Below, one piece after another: positions 34,373 to 42,998 of a DNA stretch of 64,000 nucleotides (positions are counted from its first letter, which is position 1; every line of letters begins with the position of its first letter). Source of the stretch: JAIXWP01 sp046309775 (lineage in GTDB: Bacteria; Bacteroidota; Bacteroidia; Flavobacteriales_D; Sanyastnellaceae); contig JBKCOM010000161.1 in NCBI GenBank assembly GCA_046309775.1, positions 7,278 to 71,277 of the forward strand, given 5' to 3'. The notes under the pieces were generated by a model, which was not told where the DNA came from, ran no database searches, and worked only from the letters and a program-made list of their open reading frames with translations. The position numbers and the translations under genes were made by a program.

Positions 34373-34392
34373 CAATTGAATCGAATCAATTG
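34373..34392. promoter_or_regulatory. Palindrome upstream of the redoxin gene
   Basis: CAATTGAATCGAATCAATTG is a near-perfect 20-base palindrome centred on TCGA. A possible -7 box (TATATTCG, 34404-34411) lies 12 bases downstream, so a bound protein could control the redoxin promoter. Confidence 0.35.
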
Positions 34393-34433
34393 TGGATAAA
34401 CGATATATTCGTTCATCATTAAATCAAACCGCT

Positions 34434-35243
34434 ATGAAAAAATTTTTACTTTCTTTTGGAATCATCATTTCTATTGGTGCATCCGCCCAAGTGAATAATT
34501 TCTCTGTAGGAGATCTTATACCAGATTTTACAATTACTGACGTAGATGGTGTTGAACACAGTCTATATGAGTATTGCGACAATGGTCAGTATGTTATGTT
34601 AGACTTCTTTTTTGACACATGCCCTCCATGTATCCAAACCACTCCGATTTTCAATCAATTGCACGAAACTTATGGATGCAATGGCGGTGACCTTGTTTGT
34701 CTTTCAGTAAACAATGGAACAGATTCGGACGCGGAAGTTTTGGCATTTGAGGAGAGCTATGGCGGCACATACTCACATGCCCCTGCCATCAGTGCCGACG
34801 GCGGAAGCACAGCTGTTGACGATTTATTCGGCATCACAGCTTATCCAACATACTGCCTTATCGGACCAGATCGCACGCTTGTGAACGCAGATATCTGGCC
34901 GATTAATAGCTTAGCATCTTTCACCAATGTTCTCCCAAATGATATCCAGCCTCAAGCTTGTGCATTGACTGTGGAAGAAAATAATGAAGTAACAAATGTG
35001 CGTTTATTCCCGAATCCTGCAAATGAAAACACGACATTGACATTCACACTTTCGAGCGCGCAGCAAGTAATTGCCTCTGTTTACAATGTGCTCGGAGAAC
35101 GCGTATTTGAATTCAACAGCGGAACAGCGTCTACAGGCGTTCAGCGCATTGACATCAATACTTCCGAGTTTGCAAACGGTAGTTATGTGATCCAATTGCA
35201 AGTGGGCGCTACACGCACTTCAAGGACTTTGATTGTACAGTAG
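34434..35243 (+). CDS. T9SS-secreted thioredoxin-like protein
   Basis: 269 residues from the ATG at 34434, which starts the signal peptide (MKKFLLSFGIIISIGASAQ). The AhpC/TSA/redoxin fold has the active-site CPPC (Cys63, Cys66), a cis-Pro loop (ITAYPTYCLI) and extra cysteines (GCNGGDLVC). A T9SS tail follows (NVRLFPNPANENTTLTFT). It could reduce or form disulfides at the cell surface; it is close to cysteine-containing copper proteins but has its own promoter region. Followed by a strong terminator. Confidence 0.87.
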   Translation: MKKFLLSFGIIISIGASAQVNNFSVGDLIPDFTITDVDGVEHSLYEYCDNGQYVMLDFFFDTCPPCIQTTPIFNQLHETYGCNGGDLVCLSVNNGTDSDAEVLAFEESYGGTYSHAPAISADGGSTAVDDLFGITAYPTYCLIGPDRTLVNADIWPINSLASFTNVLPNDIQPQACALTVEENNEVTNVRLFPNPANENTTLTFTLSSAQQVIASVYNVLGERVFEFNSGTASTGVQRIDINTSEFANGSYVIQLQVGATRTSRTLIVQ

Positions 35244-35264
35244 TTCTGTATCATAGAATATAAA

Positions 35265-35297
35265 AACCCCAAGCTTTCGCTTGGGGTTATTTTTTTC
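35265..35297 (+). terminator. Intrinsic terminator after the redoxin gene
   Basis: A perfect 10-bp stem (AACCCCAAGC, 35265-35274; GCTTGGGGTT, 35279-35288), TTTC loop and T-run (35290-35296). Confidence 0.9.
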
Positions 35298-35312
35298 ACT
35301 CAAACTTTTCTT

Positions 35313-35697
35313 TTGTTCGTAATTCTTATAGCTACCAATCTCAACTTGCGTTCACAATCTGATTCAAGTCAATGGAAAATTGGTATTAATGGTATCGTCA
35401 GCACGGGTTATGGCAATCAAGGTGTGACGACTCCATTTTGGGAAACAAAGACAATGCTAGGATTAAAGGTTAGAAAAATTTGTTTGGCCCCCTCTATAGT
35501 CTTCACTTAGAAACAGGGGTAAAAGCCACTTCCTACCCGTTGATCATTCCATCAATTGGCATAAGATACTATTTGATCCTGTTATAAAATACAATCACAA
35601 TATTAACTTAGGAATTCATATTCCTCTCAACCCAAGCCGTGGCAATACCACCACCCTCTCCTTGAGAGGCGGTGCAAACCTTTTTACCTTCGGCTAA
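35313..35697 (+). pseudogene. Remnant of an outer-membrane barrel gene, two frameshifts
   Basis: Three pieces in different frames read as one protein: QWKIGINGIVSTGYGNQG...TKTMLGLKV (from 35313), then FGPLYSLHLETGVKATSYPL up to about 35580, then DPVIKYNHNINLGIHIPLNP ending FTFG at 35697. The alternation of residues is that of a small beta-barrel protein. No ATG with a full signal peptide is left, and the 5' end runs into the terminator of the preceding gene. At least two indels are needed. The 35244-35836 gap holds nothing else. Confidence 0.75.
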
Positions 35698-35836
35698 TCC
35701 GCCAGTTATCCTATGATTTTAGATGGATATAATGTGGCGATAAGACTTTTTGTACTTTTATATGAGAGTTAGAAGTACGTTTATCATTCTTTAAATAACG
35801 AAGAAGAATAATTACAATCAAAGTTTAACCATTACT

Positions 35837-37912
35837 ATGAACCAAATTTTGAAAAAATCAGTGGCATTTACCTTGCTGCTTTTCTCAACCGTAACATTTG
35901 TAAAATCTCAAAACTCCATCATCAACTCAGGCTTCGAAAATGGACTCTCTGGATGGGGATTAGTGAATGAAGGATCAAGTACTGCGCTTGCTGAAACCGT
36001 GAACACCACTTTCTTTTCTGGAAATAGCTGCGGCAAGATTACCCTATTGGAAGAAGGTGCTCTTGGAGGGTTTGCTCAAAATGTTCTTCTGGAAAATGGT
36101 GCCACATATGAAGTAAGGTGCATGTGCAAAGCAGAAGCACTGAATGGAATAGCACTGCCCTACCTTAACATCAACAATAATTCTCTTTTGATAGAATATG
36201 GTATCATCCCTATTAGTGGAACGACGGATTGGTACGAAGCTAAGGCCCGATTTATATCTCCAGAAGCCGCAACCAACGCTACATTTTTTCTTTTCGTTCA
36301 AGGAAGCAGTGGAATTGCCTACTTTGATGATGTCACCTTTACGAAAATTTCCAATCAAGGTAATGCTGAGTTCAGCGTTGATTTAAGTTCAGACTCTGGC
36401 ACTGTCAATCCATATATGCACGTCAACGCTGGCCCTATCAATCCTCCCTTTTCACATGATCTTTCCCAAGATTTTCAAGATTTGCGAATCACAAGCGTTC
36501 GCACACACGACTTTTATGGTCCATGCGACATTCATTCCATTTTTCCAGATTTCAACGCGGATGCAAATGATCCCAATAGCTACTCATTCGAAGCATCTGA
36601 TGAAGTAATCGCAGCCATTATCGCTACGGGATCCGATGTATTCTTTCGTCTTGGTGAAAGCTTTAGCGGCAACTCCTTGTACAACGTACCTCCAGCGGAT
36701 AATCAAAAAATGGCTGATATCTGTAAAAATATAGTTCGCCATTACAACGATGGTTGGAACAATGGATTCAATTATAACATCGAATACTGGGAAATTTGGA
36801 ATGAGCCTGATCTACATCACTTTTGGAGTGGCTCCGCATACGAATTCACCACCATGTATGGCGTAATTGCAAATACTTTAAAATCATATAATCCCAACCT
36901 AAAGATTATCGGTCCTGCCGTATCAAGCATGGTTAGCGAGTGGTTTGTAGATGAATTTCTCGCCGGGGTGAGCCAGTTTGAATATCCATTAGATGGCTTT
37001 TCTTATCATATGTATTACATGGCCAATCCTTATGGATTCGTTGATATGGACCAAAGAGCTGAACAAAAGCTAGCCCAATATGGATTACAGGATATTCCTC
37101 ACTACCTGACAGAATGGAACAACTACGCTTATAGCTCCAATGGAACAACAGAAATATGGCGCAATGATCCTTTCTCAGGGGCCTCCACCGCGGCATCACT
37201 TATATATCTTCAAGAAACGGAAATCGTGCAAGCACACCGATATAGAGCCAATGAATTTCTTTTTGGCTTGTTCGATGATAACAGTAATATTAACTACTCC
37301 GGTTTAGCCTATCAACAATTTAGCACTTTTGTAGATCATCCTCAGCGTCTCGCGACTACTGGCGGCGACTCGTTAGGATTTGCACTCTTGGCTGCGCAAA
37401 ATCTCGATGGCACCCAAATTCAGCTATCCATCGCGAACAATAGCACCGCGCATGGAAGTTACAGTATTGAGCTGGACAACATTGCCACCGATGTTTTTTA
37501 CACCTATACCATCTCTCGCATTGATAGCACTCTTCTCAATCAAACCTATAGCAGTGGCACATTGATTAATGCTGCACCAGTTTTACAAGTACCATGCTCC
37601 GCGCCATTCGTAGATAAAATAACACTTACACGACAACTAATAGATGGCGTTGAGGAAAAAGAAAAACAACTAGCGATTTCTTTGTCTCCAAACCCAGCAA
37701 GAGATATTGTAAAATTTACAATATCTAATGATACAGAAGGAACTTCCAATTTATTAATTATTGACGCACAAGGAAAAATTGTAAAGCAAGAAAAGCTTAA
37801 TATATCCAATGGTAATGGCACGTTGAATGTTCAAGACTTAAACACAGGTAATTACCAAATCATTTTGATCAATAATGGAAAAGTTTATAATAGCAAACTC
37901 GTGAAAAAATAG
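35837..37912 (+). CDS. T9SS-secreted glycoside hydrolase, GH39-like
   Basis: 691 residues. A signal peptide (MNQILKKSVAFTLLLFSTVTFVKSQ) is followed by a CBM4/9-like jelly-roll (about 26-175, IINSGFENGLSGWGL), a clan-A TIM-barrel and a T9SS tail. The acid/base glutamate is Glu323 in EIWNEPDLHHFW and the nucleophile is likely Glu426 in YLTEWNN, the pattern of GH39 beta-xylosidases and relatives. Substrate is not clear. Upstream is only a half-match to the operator found in the 48-55 kb regulon, so I do not include it there. Confidence 0.8.
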   Translation: MNQILKKSVAFTLLLFSTVTFVKSQNSIINSGFENGLSGWGLVNEGSSTALAETVNTTFFSGNSCGKITLLEEGALGGFAQNVLLENGATYEVRCMCKAEALNGIALPYLNINNNSLLIEYGIIPISGTTDWYEAKARFISPEAATNATFFLFVQGSSGIAYFDDVTFTKISNQGNAEFSVDLSSDSGTVNPYMHVNAGPINPPFSHDLSQDFQDLRITSVRTHDFYGPCDIHSIFPDFNADANDPNSYSFEASDEVIAAIIATGSDVFFRLGESFSGNSLYNVPPADNQKMADICKNIVRHYNDGWNNGFNYNIEYWEIWNEPDLHHFWSGSAYEFTTMYGVIANTLKSYNPNLKIIGPAVSSMVSEWFVDEFLAGVSQFEYPLDGFSYHMYYMANPYGFVDMDQRAEQKLAQYGLQDIPHYLTEWNNYAYSSNGTTEIWRNDPFSGASTAASLIYLQETEIVQAHRYRANEFLFGLFDDNSNINYSGLAYQQFSTFVDHPQRLATTGGDSLGFALLAAQNLDGTQIQLSIANNSTAHGSYSIELDNIATDVFYTYTISRIDSTLLNQTYSSGTLINAAPVLQVPCSAPFVDKITLTRQLIDGVEEKEKQLAISLSPNPARDIVKFTISNDTEGTSNLLIIDAQGKIVKQEKLNISNGNGTLNVQDLNTGNYQIILINNGKVYNSKLVKK

Positions 37913-37979
37913 TTTTAAAATCATAGTGCAGCGTTTCAAGAGAAATCGCGTCATATAGAGTATACCAAACATCACCATT

Positions 37980-38063
37980 ATGAAAATCAATCAGCTTTTG
38001 GGAGTCCTTGTCATATTTACTTCATCTTTGATGAGTTCACAAGTAAATCTTCCCATATTTTAA
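37980..38063 (+). pseudogene. Orphan signal-peptide ORF (27 codons)
   Basis: Begins ATG, encodes MKINQLLGVLVIFTSSLMSS followed by QVNLPIF and stops. It is a complete Sec signal peptide with a cleavage-like SSQ and almost no mature protein. The stop overlaps the stop of the minus-strand barrel gene at 38060. It looks like the 5' end of a lost secreted-protein gene cut by a rearrangement. Confidence 0.5.
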
Positions 38064-38995
38064 AACGTTCGCCCTAGCATCAATTGAAAACTCAAGTTTT
38101 GTTGTCTAGCATCTTCCATCTGATATCCCAAAATGGCCGAAGAGCTTCCTCCGTAAAACAAATTATTGATTCCACTTCTTCTTGATATACTCATCTGCGA
38201 CCAACCAATCATTGGCGTCAAGCACCAGCGTTCAGCCATATTAATGTCGGCACCAATACTCAAATTGAAGCCCATCACTGGTCTCATTCTAACACTTTCA
38301 TAATTGGGCACCCACAGCAAGAACTCTTCAGAAGAGCGCGGAGCAGAAGTGACTTGCACCACCCAATCACGAATCCCTACATTCCCGCTCAGAAAAAAAT
38401 TCTTGCCTATATATTGCGTAATGCCGATAGAGCCTACAAACAATGAAAGGGTGTTCGCGTTGCTGCTCAAAACAGAATCTACTTGAAAGGTATTGTCTGA
38501 AAAATCCCAATCCCTTTCATTAAACCAAACAAAGTTGTTTTGAGAACCTACCTTTATTCCTTTTAGGTTTCTAAGTCCTGCATAAAAATCAATCCTCGTC
38601 GGTCTCTTTCTATTCTTCGAAATATTCAACGAAACCCCCAAACCCAAAACACCAATGTCATAACCAACACCAATCTTGACTCTGTTGGCATAGTATTTTT
38701 CCGGCTGTGCTGATTGTTGCTTTACTACCGCTCCGTCTTTCAAAGTCTGTGTTTTTAATATCATTGCATTAATCACAGCATAATCAACACCCGCATTAAT
38801 CAGCACAAGCAATGTAGCATTGTTCAATTCAAATGCCGGTTGCGAATCGTTTATAACTTGAATTATGGTTTCTGGAGTTGCGCCGATACTGGTCAATTTA
38901 AGCACATCTTCATTGGTCATATTTTGCGTCTGACCGACCAGATTTTGGGCAATTAAAAAAAAGAATAAAAAGAGGGAAATCAAGTTTTTTTTCAT
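38060..38995 (-). CDS. Outer-membrane beta-barrel protein
   Basis: 311 residues. Signal peptide (MKKNLISLFLFFFLIAQNLVGQ), a helical N-terminal part (NEDVLKLTSIGATPETIIQV, NATLLVLINAGVDYAVINAM) and a barrel-like C-terminal part with typical strands (VKIGVGYDIGVLGLGVSLNI, NFFLSGNVGIRDW) and a final Phe (LGRTF). The helical domain repeats a pattern often seen before barrel domains in Bacteroidota. The function is unknown. Upstream lies the repeat-rich 38996-39326 stretch. Confidence 0.7.
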   Translation of the reverse strand: MKKNLISLFLFFFLIAQNLVGQTQNMTNEDVLKLTSIGATPETIIQVINDSQPAFELNNATLLVLINAGVDYAVINAMILKTQTLKDGAVVKQQSAQPEKYYANRVKIGVGYDIGVLGLGVSLNISKNRKRPTRIDFYAGLRNLKGIKVGSQNNFVWFNERDWDFSDNTFQVDSVLSSNANTLSLFVGSIGITQYIGKNFFLSGNVGIRDWVVQVTSAPRSSEEFLLWVPNYESVRMRPVMGFNLSIGADINMAERWCLTPMIGWSQMSISRRSGINNLFYGGSSSAILGYQMEDARQQNLSFQLMLGRTF

Positions 38996-39047
38996 GTTTC
39001 TAGACTTATAAGTTGTTGCAATATAAGGCTATTTTACAAACTATAAC

Positions 39048-39112
39048 AAAACCCCATGTTCCCTTGTTCCCAAAACCCCATGTTCCCTTGTTCCCAACTT
39101 CCCTTGTTCTCC
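39048..39112. repeat. 24-bp tandem repeat
   Basis: Two perfect copies of a 24-base unit (39048-39071 and 39072-39095; AAAACCCCATGTTCCCTTGT then TCCC) and a partial third (39096-39112). A minus-strand frame through it gives GNKGTWGF repeats, which I do not take as a gene. The 38996-39326 gap holds this, two palindromes and a 12-bp repeat, and no gene I can support. Confidence 0.85.
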
Positions 39113-39113
39113 A

Positions 39114-39133
39114 CCTGCCCATAAATGGGCAGG
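39114..39133. repeat. REP-like palindrome, third locus
   Basis: CCTGCCCAT-AA-ATGGGCAGG. It has the same stem as the palindromes beside the RAYT gene at 18.4-19.2 kb, with loop AA instead of GA/TC, 20 kb away. Confidence 0.75.
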
Positions 39134-39200
39134 CTATTAATGTTATCTCCTTTTGTTCCCTGTTCTCGTTCCCGCACCGTTTCACGATATCGCTGACTTC

Positions 39201-39220
39201 AGACGCCATAAATGGCGTCT
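39201..39220. repeat. REP-like palindrome with GACGCC stem
   Basis: AGACGCCAT-AA-ATGGCGTCT, followed by CTAC. It shares the CCAT-AA-ATGG core of the palindrome at 39114 but has a different outer stem, so it may be a second REP class. Confidence 0.65.
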
Positions 39221-39275
39221 CTACCTGGCGTTCCCCTATTTCCTATTTCTAAACTCCAAATTCCAAATTCTAATT

Positions 39276-39311
39276 TTCTCGTTCTTGTTCTCGTTCTTGT
39301 TCTCGTTCTTG
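39276..39311. repeat. 12-bp tandem repeat
   Basis: Three perfect copies of TTCTCGTTCTTG, followed by a degenerate TTCTTTCTTCTTGTTCT tail. Located just after the end of the CHAP pseudogene. Confidence 0.85.
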
Positions 39312-39326
39312 TTCTTTCTTCTTGTT

Positions 39327-39918
39327 CTACTTCCTCAACCAACCAAGAACTAACCCATGTTCTAATTTATAGCGTCCATCTGCTGTCTTAATGAGCGGAA
39401 TGCGCTCGCGTGAAGGCGCCATCGGACCGGGATTTTGTTGGATAATCTCAATTTCGTTCTCGAAAACTTGAGACACGATGCTCACATGTCCGTATTCGTT
39501 GTATAGCGTGCCCTTATAGACAATCAAATCACTCACGGCTGGTTTGGGACACGCTTGGGTTGGAAAATTGCTTTAAATCGCGCCGTTTGCTATATCCGCC
39601 ATCGGCGATCTTCGCATCAAAGAAGTCTTTGGCGTGACCATAACTATCCGGCATCTTATGCTTGAGATGCTGGTAGTAATATCTCTTTACAAATTCTACA
39701 CACTGATACTTGAGACCTAAGTTGTATCCATCAGGAGCTGTATTGCGTCCACTCACGTTGGCCACGCTTCCATTATAATAAACATATACAGAGTGCAGAC
39801 TGTCCACTTTATCTCCCACTTGTCTACTGCGATGGAAACCAAAATTATTCCATCCCACAGCCAACATAGAGGCCACGCTAAGAGCGGCTAATGCAATAAA
39901 AACGAATCTTTGCTTCAT
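39327..39918 (-). pseudogene. CHAP-domain amidase-like gene split by a frameshift
   Basis: Two overlapping frames together form one CHAP (NlpC/P60-like cysteine peptidase/amidase) protein of about 196 residues. The first, 39529-39918, has a signal/anchor segment and the catalytic-Cys part (YQCVEFVKRYYY) and then ends in an off-frame NPSVSQTSRE. The second, 39327-39536, continues with SDLIVYKGTLYNEYGHVSIV (catalytic His) and IIQQNPGP. The second frame can be read back as CPKPAVSDLIVY, so a +1 or -2 shift near 39540-39565 restores the domain. Last member of the glycan operon, 3 bases after the GH16 gene. May be inactive, or an assembly error. Confidence 0.75.
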
Positions 39919-39921
39919 GCT

Positions 39922-40743
39922 TTAAAATGGCTCGTAACGAAAATCACGAATTGTTATTTCGTGTCGCTGTCCATTTGCCGGACCGATGGCCACATGAGGC
40001 AAGGTCCAAAAATTCATACGCGCATTGGTCGTATTACCAGGAGCTGGAATGATGATCGGTTGTGACTGATTGGGACCTTCATACTTGATACGTGCAGGAT
40101 TGCTCAAGTCGAAACTCCAAGAGGCAATCCTCGGATTACCACTGTTGTATTCGCCTCTATAGCTATACCATGTGATCAAAGTATCTGTCCATTCGAAAAC
40201 ATGCGTAGTGACACCGTGCAATAATTCTGGATCGATGTTCATGTATTCACTACGCTCATCATTGAACGGTCCGAATTGCACGGGCTGCACTGAATACGTC
40301 AATGGAGAAACACTTTCCTCATTTCCCCATTTTGAGAATTCAATATCCACTTCACTATTTGCTTCAGTAAAAAATGTATTATCGTCCCAAGTAAAAAGAC
40401 CAAAAACAACATTGCTCGCAAATTCCATCGGATCCATTTGCAAGGTCCAAGCATACTTACCATATCCCATGGTGTCTTGTGATATCACCTCCGTAGAATA
40501 CCAAAGTCCATCGCGATTAATAATACTCAATCTCAAATATCCATTTTCATCCACACGCACATCATTGTAACGTTTAGAAAAAAGATTGGGCCCTGGACCT
40601 ACTTGTGTATTGCTGCTTTTAATATCCCACTTTCGTCCAGCAAAAGTGAGCACATCACCTTCACGCATTAATACTTCTGAAGGATCGCTTTGCTTGCATC
40701 CTGCAAGTGCCAACATTACCAATACTACTGCTATCGCTCTCAT
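39922..40743 (-). CDS. GH16-family glucanase lipoprotein
   Basis: 273 residues, lipoprotein (ALAGC, Cys16). The catalytic motif E-x-D-x-E is NSEVDIEFSKWG (Glu131, Asp133, Glu135) in a concanavalin-like jelly-roll, as in GH16 laminarinases, lichenases and agarases; Glu131 is the nucleophile and Glu135 the acid/base. It probably cleaves internal bonds of a beta-glucan or galactan at the cell surface. It overlaps the GH3 gene by 4 bases and lies near the end of the eight-frame operon that begins at 48292. Confidence 0.85.
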   Translation of the reverse strand: MRAIAVVLVMLALAGCKQSDPSEVLMREGDVLTFAGRKWDIKSSNTQVGPGPNLFSKRYNDVRVDENGYLRLSIINRDGLWYSTEVISQDTMGYGKYAWTLQMDPMEFASNVVFGLFTWDDNTFFTEANSEVDIEFSKWGNEESVSPLTYSVQPVQFGPFNDERSEYMNIDPELLHGVTTHVFEWTDTLITWYSYRGEYNSGNPRIASWSFDLSNPARIKYEGPNQSQPIIIPAPGNTTNARMNFWTLPHVAIGPANGQRHEITIRDFRYEPF

Positions 40744-42998
40744 TTTACTTCTATCGTTTTTGTTAATGTTCCAATTTGTACTTCAAATTCACCTGACTCG
40801 AATGTCAACTTTCCCAGAGCATTATAAAATGACAAATCCTTTTTTGTCAATTCAAATCCGACGTTCACTGTTGCGTTTGCTTGCACTGCTACCTTCCTAA
40901 ATGCTCTTAGTTTTTTCGTGTGAGGCGTGATGCTTGCGTACATATCACGCACAAATAACAATACACTTTCTTCAACCGAATATTTGCTCGGGTTGGTTAT
41001 TGTAACATTTACAATAAGTCGACCTTCAGGATTTACGTTCACTTGCAAATTGCTGTATTGTAAATTAGCATAGCCCAATCCATGTCCAAATTCCCATTGT
41101 GGATTGAATGCTTTATTTCCGAACTGCTGATCCACTGTTTCTGTGTACTTGTGATCGTAAGTCAAAAGTGTATGATTGTAGCGCGGATAAGTAATGGGTA
41201 ATCGCCCGGTCGGAGCAATATCACCAAATAAAATATTCGTCAATGCCTCGCCTCCGTAGTCACCTGGCTGATAGGCCATCACGACCGCAGCCACTTTGTC
41301 TGCAATCGCATTCACCAACAATGGCCTGTTTTCCACCAATACCAATACTACGGGCTTCCCTGTTTTTATCAATTCCAAAACATAGTTGATCTGAGTCGCA
41401 CTCATTGTAAGATCATCGATATCGCCCGGTTTTTCTGTGCTTGGTTTCTCCCCTACACATGCCACAATCACATCTGACTGGGAGGCCGCATCCAAAGCTG
41501 CTTTCACATCTATTTCTTTATCAATATCCACTCCTTTTCGATAAGTGGCTTTTATATTCTTTTTCAAAAATGCTTCATAAATGGTGAGCATGGATGGATC
41601 ATCCCAGATTGTGTCTGTTCCTTGCCATGTGCGACTCCAAGCACCATTCAGCATGCTCATCGAGTTTGCTGCTGGCCCTGTAACAAATACCCTTGCAGCC
41701 TTATTGAGTGGTAAAACGTTGTTTCTATTTTCTAATAAAGTGATTGCAGCCTCTGCTGTTTTACGTGCTGCTTCCTTGTGCTTTAGAGAAGCGAAATCTG
41801 GATAATCCTTTACGGTTGGAACGAGGCTATTATCGAGCAGTCCGAGCTTTTGTTTTACTTTTAAAATTCTTCTCACAGAAATATTCAAACGTTCTTCAGA
41901 AATTCTTCCTTCATTAACCAATTCTAAAAGTAAATCGCTAAAATTATAATCATTGGGAACCATCACCATGTCAATGCCTGCATCTATGGCGAGGTAGGTC
42001 GCTTCTTTCAGATTGGATGCTACACGATGATTCATGTGCAGTTTAATAACATCTTCCCAATCAGTGACAGCCAAGCCTTCAAATTTCAATTCATTTCTGA
42101 GAAGATCTATTAATATCGTCTTATCGGCATGCACAGGCACTCCGTTGATTTCACCACTATTGATCATTACAGTAAGTGCTCCTTCACTAATTGCCTTTTG
42201 AAATGGGGGAAGATATATTTCTCTTAGAGTAATGTTTGGTATCAATGCTGGGGTGCGATCTTTTCCAGTGCGCATTCCACTATATCCCAAAAAATGCTTC
42301 ATGCAGGCCGCGACAGGAGTGGCAGAGTTCTGGTAGCCTTTGATTGCAGAGGCTCCCATTTCCGCGCATACCAGAGGATCTTCACCATAGGTTTCAAAAA
42401 CGCGCGACCATAGCGGATTGCGCGCCACATCCAAAACTGGTGAAAAATTCCAAGGCATTCCCGCTGCGCGCGTTTCATAGGCCGTTATGGAGGCTCCACG
42501 CTCTACCAATGCTCTATCAAAGGTGGCCGCTTGCGCCAACGGTTGTGGAAATAGAGTTGAATAACTCACATAGTTGGCGCCGTGAATCGCATCAATTCCA
42601 TAAATTACAGGAATCTTCAAACGCGATTTCGTCATCGCAAAACGTTGAATGGTTCCGATAATTTCCAACCACTGCTCTCTTGGATACGCATGCCCTCCAC
42701 AATTCAGGATTGAACCAACACTATAATCAACTATTGCCTTATGAAGCTTTGCACTATCAATGCGATGCGGTTCCACTAGTGTATATATTCCACCCACACC
42801 CACCACATCAAGATTTAACTGAGTCATTTGACCGATTTTTTCCTTCACGGTCATTTGCTTGATAAGCGATTCAATACGCGCATCATTCACTTCAGAAAGA
42901 TTGCCTATTTTTTCTTCAGCACCAATATTCTTGGTGTTGGAGCAGGCAATGATGGCTGAAAAAATCACTACCAATGCATATAAATGTTTCACTCTCAT
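40740..42998 (-). CDS. bglX: GH3 beta-glucosidase lipoprotein
   Basis: 752 residues, BglX-like length, with a lipoprotein signal (IIACS). Family motifs: IPVIYGIDAIHGANYV, ACMKHFLGYS, and the nucleophile Asp313 in LAVTDWEDV. The second alpha/beta domain and the C-terminal fibronectin-like domain (FGHGLGYANLQYSNLQV, ADRs usual in BglX) are complete. It would release glucose from short beta-glucosides produced by the GH16 enzyme. Overlaps its upstream neighbour by 4 bases and its downstream neighbour by 4. Confidence 0.93.
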   Translation of the reverse strand: MRVKHLYALVVIFSAIIACSNTKNIGAEEKIGNLSEVNDARIESLIKQMTVKEKIGQMTQLNLDVVGVGGIYTLVEPHRIDSAKLHKAIVDYSVGSILNCGGHAYPREQWLEIIGTIQRFAMTKSRLKIPVIYGIDAIHGANYVSYSTLFPQPLAQAATFDRALVERGASITAYETRAAGMPWNFSPVLDVARNPLWSRVFETYGEDPLVCAEMGASAIKGYQNSATPVAACMKHFLGYSGMRTGKDRTPALIPNITLREIYLPPFQKAISEGALTVMINSGEINGVPVHADKTILIDLLRNELKFEGLAVTDWEDVIKLHMNHRVASNLKEATYLAIDAGIDMVMVPNDYNFSDLLLELVNEGRISEERLNISVRRILKVKQKLGLLDNSLVPTVKDYPDFASLKHKEAARKTAEAAITLLENRNNVLPLNKAARVFVTGPAANSMSMLNGAWSRTWQGTDTIWDDPSMLTIYEAFLKKNIKATYRKGVDIDKEIDVKAALDAASQSDVIVACVGEKPSTEKPGDIDDLTMSATQINYVLELIKTGKPVVLVLVENRPLLVNAIADKVAAVVMAYQPGDYGGEALTNILFGDIAPTGRLPITYPRYNHTLLTYDHKYTETVDQQFGNKAFNPQWEFGHGLGYANLQYSNLQVNVNPEGRLIVNVTITNPSKYSVEESVLLFVRDMYASITPHTKKLRAFRKVAVQANATVNVGFELTKKDLSFYNALGKLTFESGEFEVQIGTLTKTIEVK

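Noticed and set aside
35741..35775. CTTTTTGTACTTTTATATGA upstream of the GH39-like gene as a sixth operator
   Set aside because: Only the left half matches; the right half lacks TACAA. I do not place this gene in the regulon.
35837..37912. GH39-like gene as a start of the glycan operon
   Set aside because: It is on the other strand, lacks the operator and is separated by a barrel gene and repeats.
39048..39112. CRISPR-like array
   Set aside because: The copies are directly adjacent with no spacers and there are no cas genes.
39006..39209. Minus-strand frame with GNKGTWGF repeats
   Set aside because: It is only the translation of the 24-bp tandem repeat and has no signal, start region or homologue I know.
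39540..39565. CCCAAAC, a possible -1 slippery heptamer in the CHAP gene
   Set aside because: The zero frame reads tCC-CAA-ACc, not C-CCA-AAC, and the shift needed is +1 or -2, so the classical -1 mechanism does not fit.
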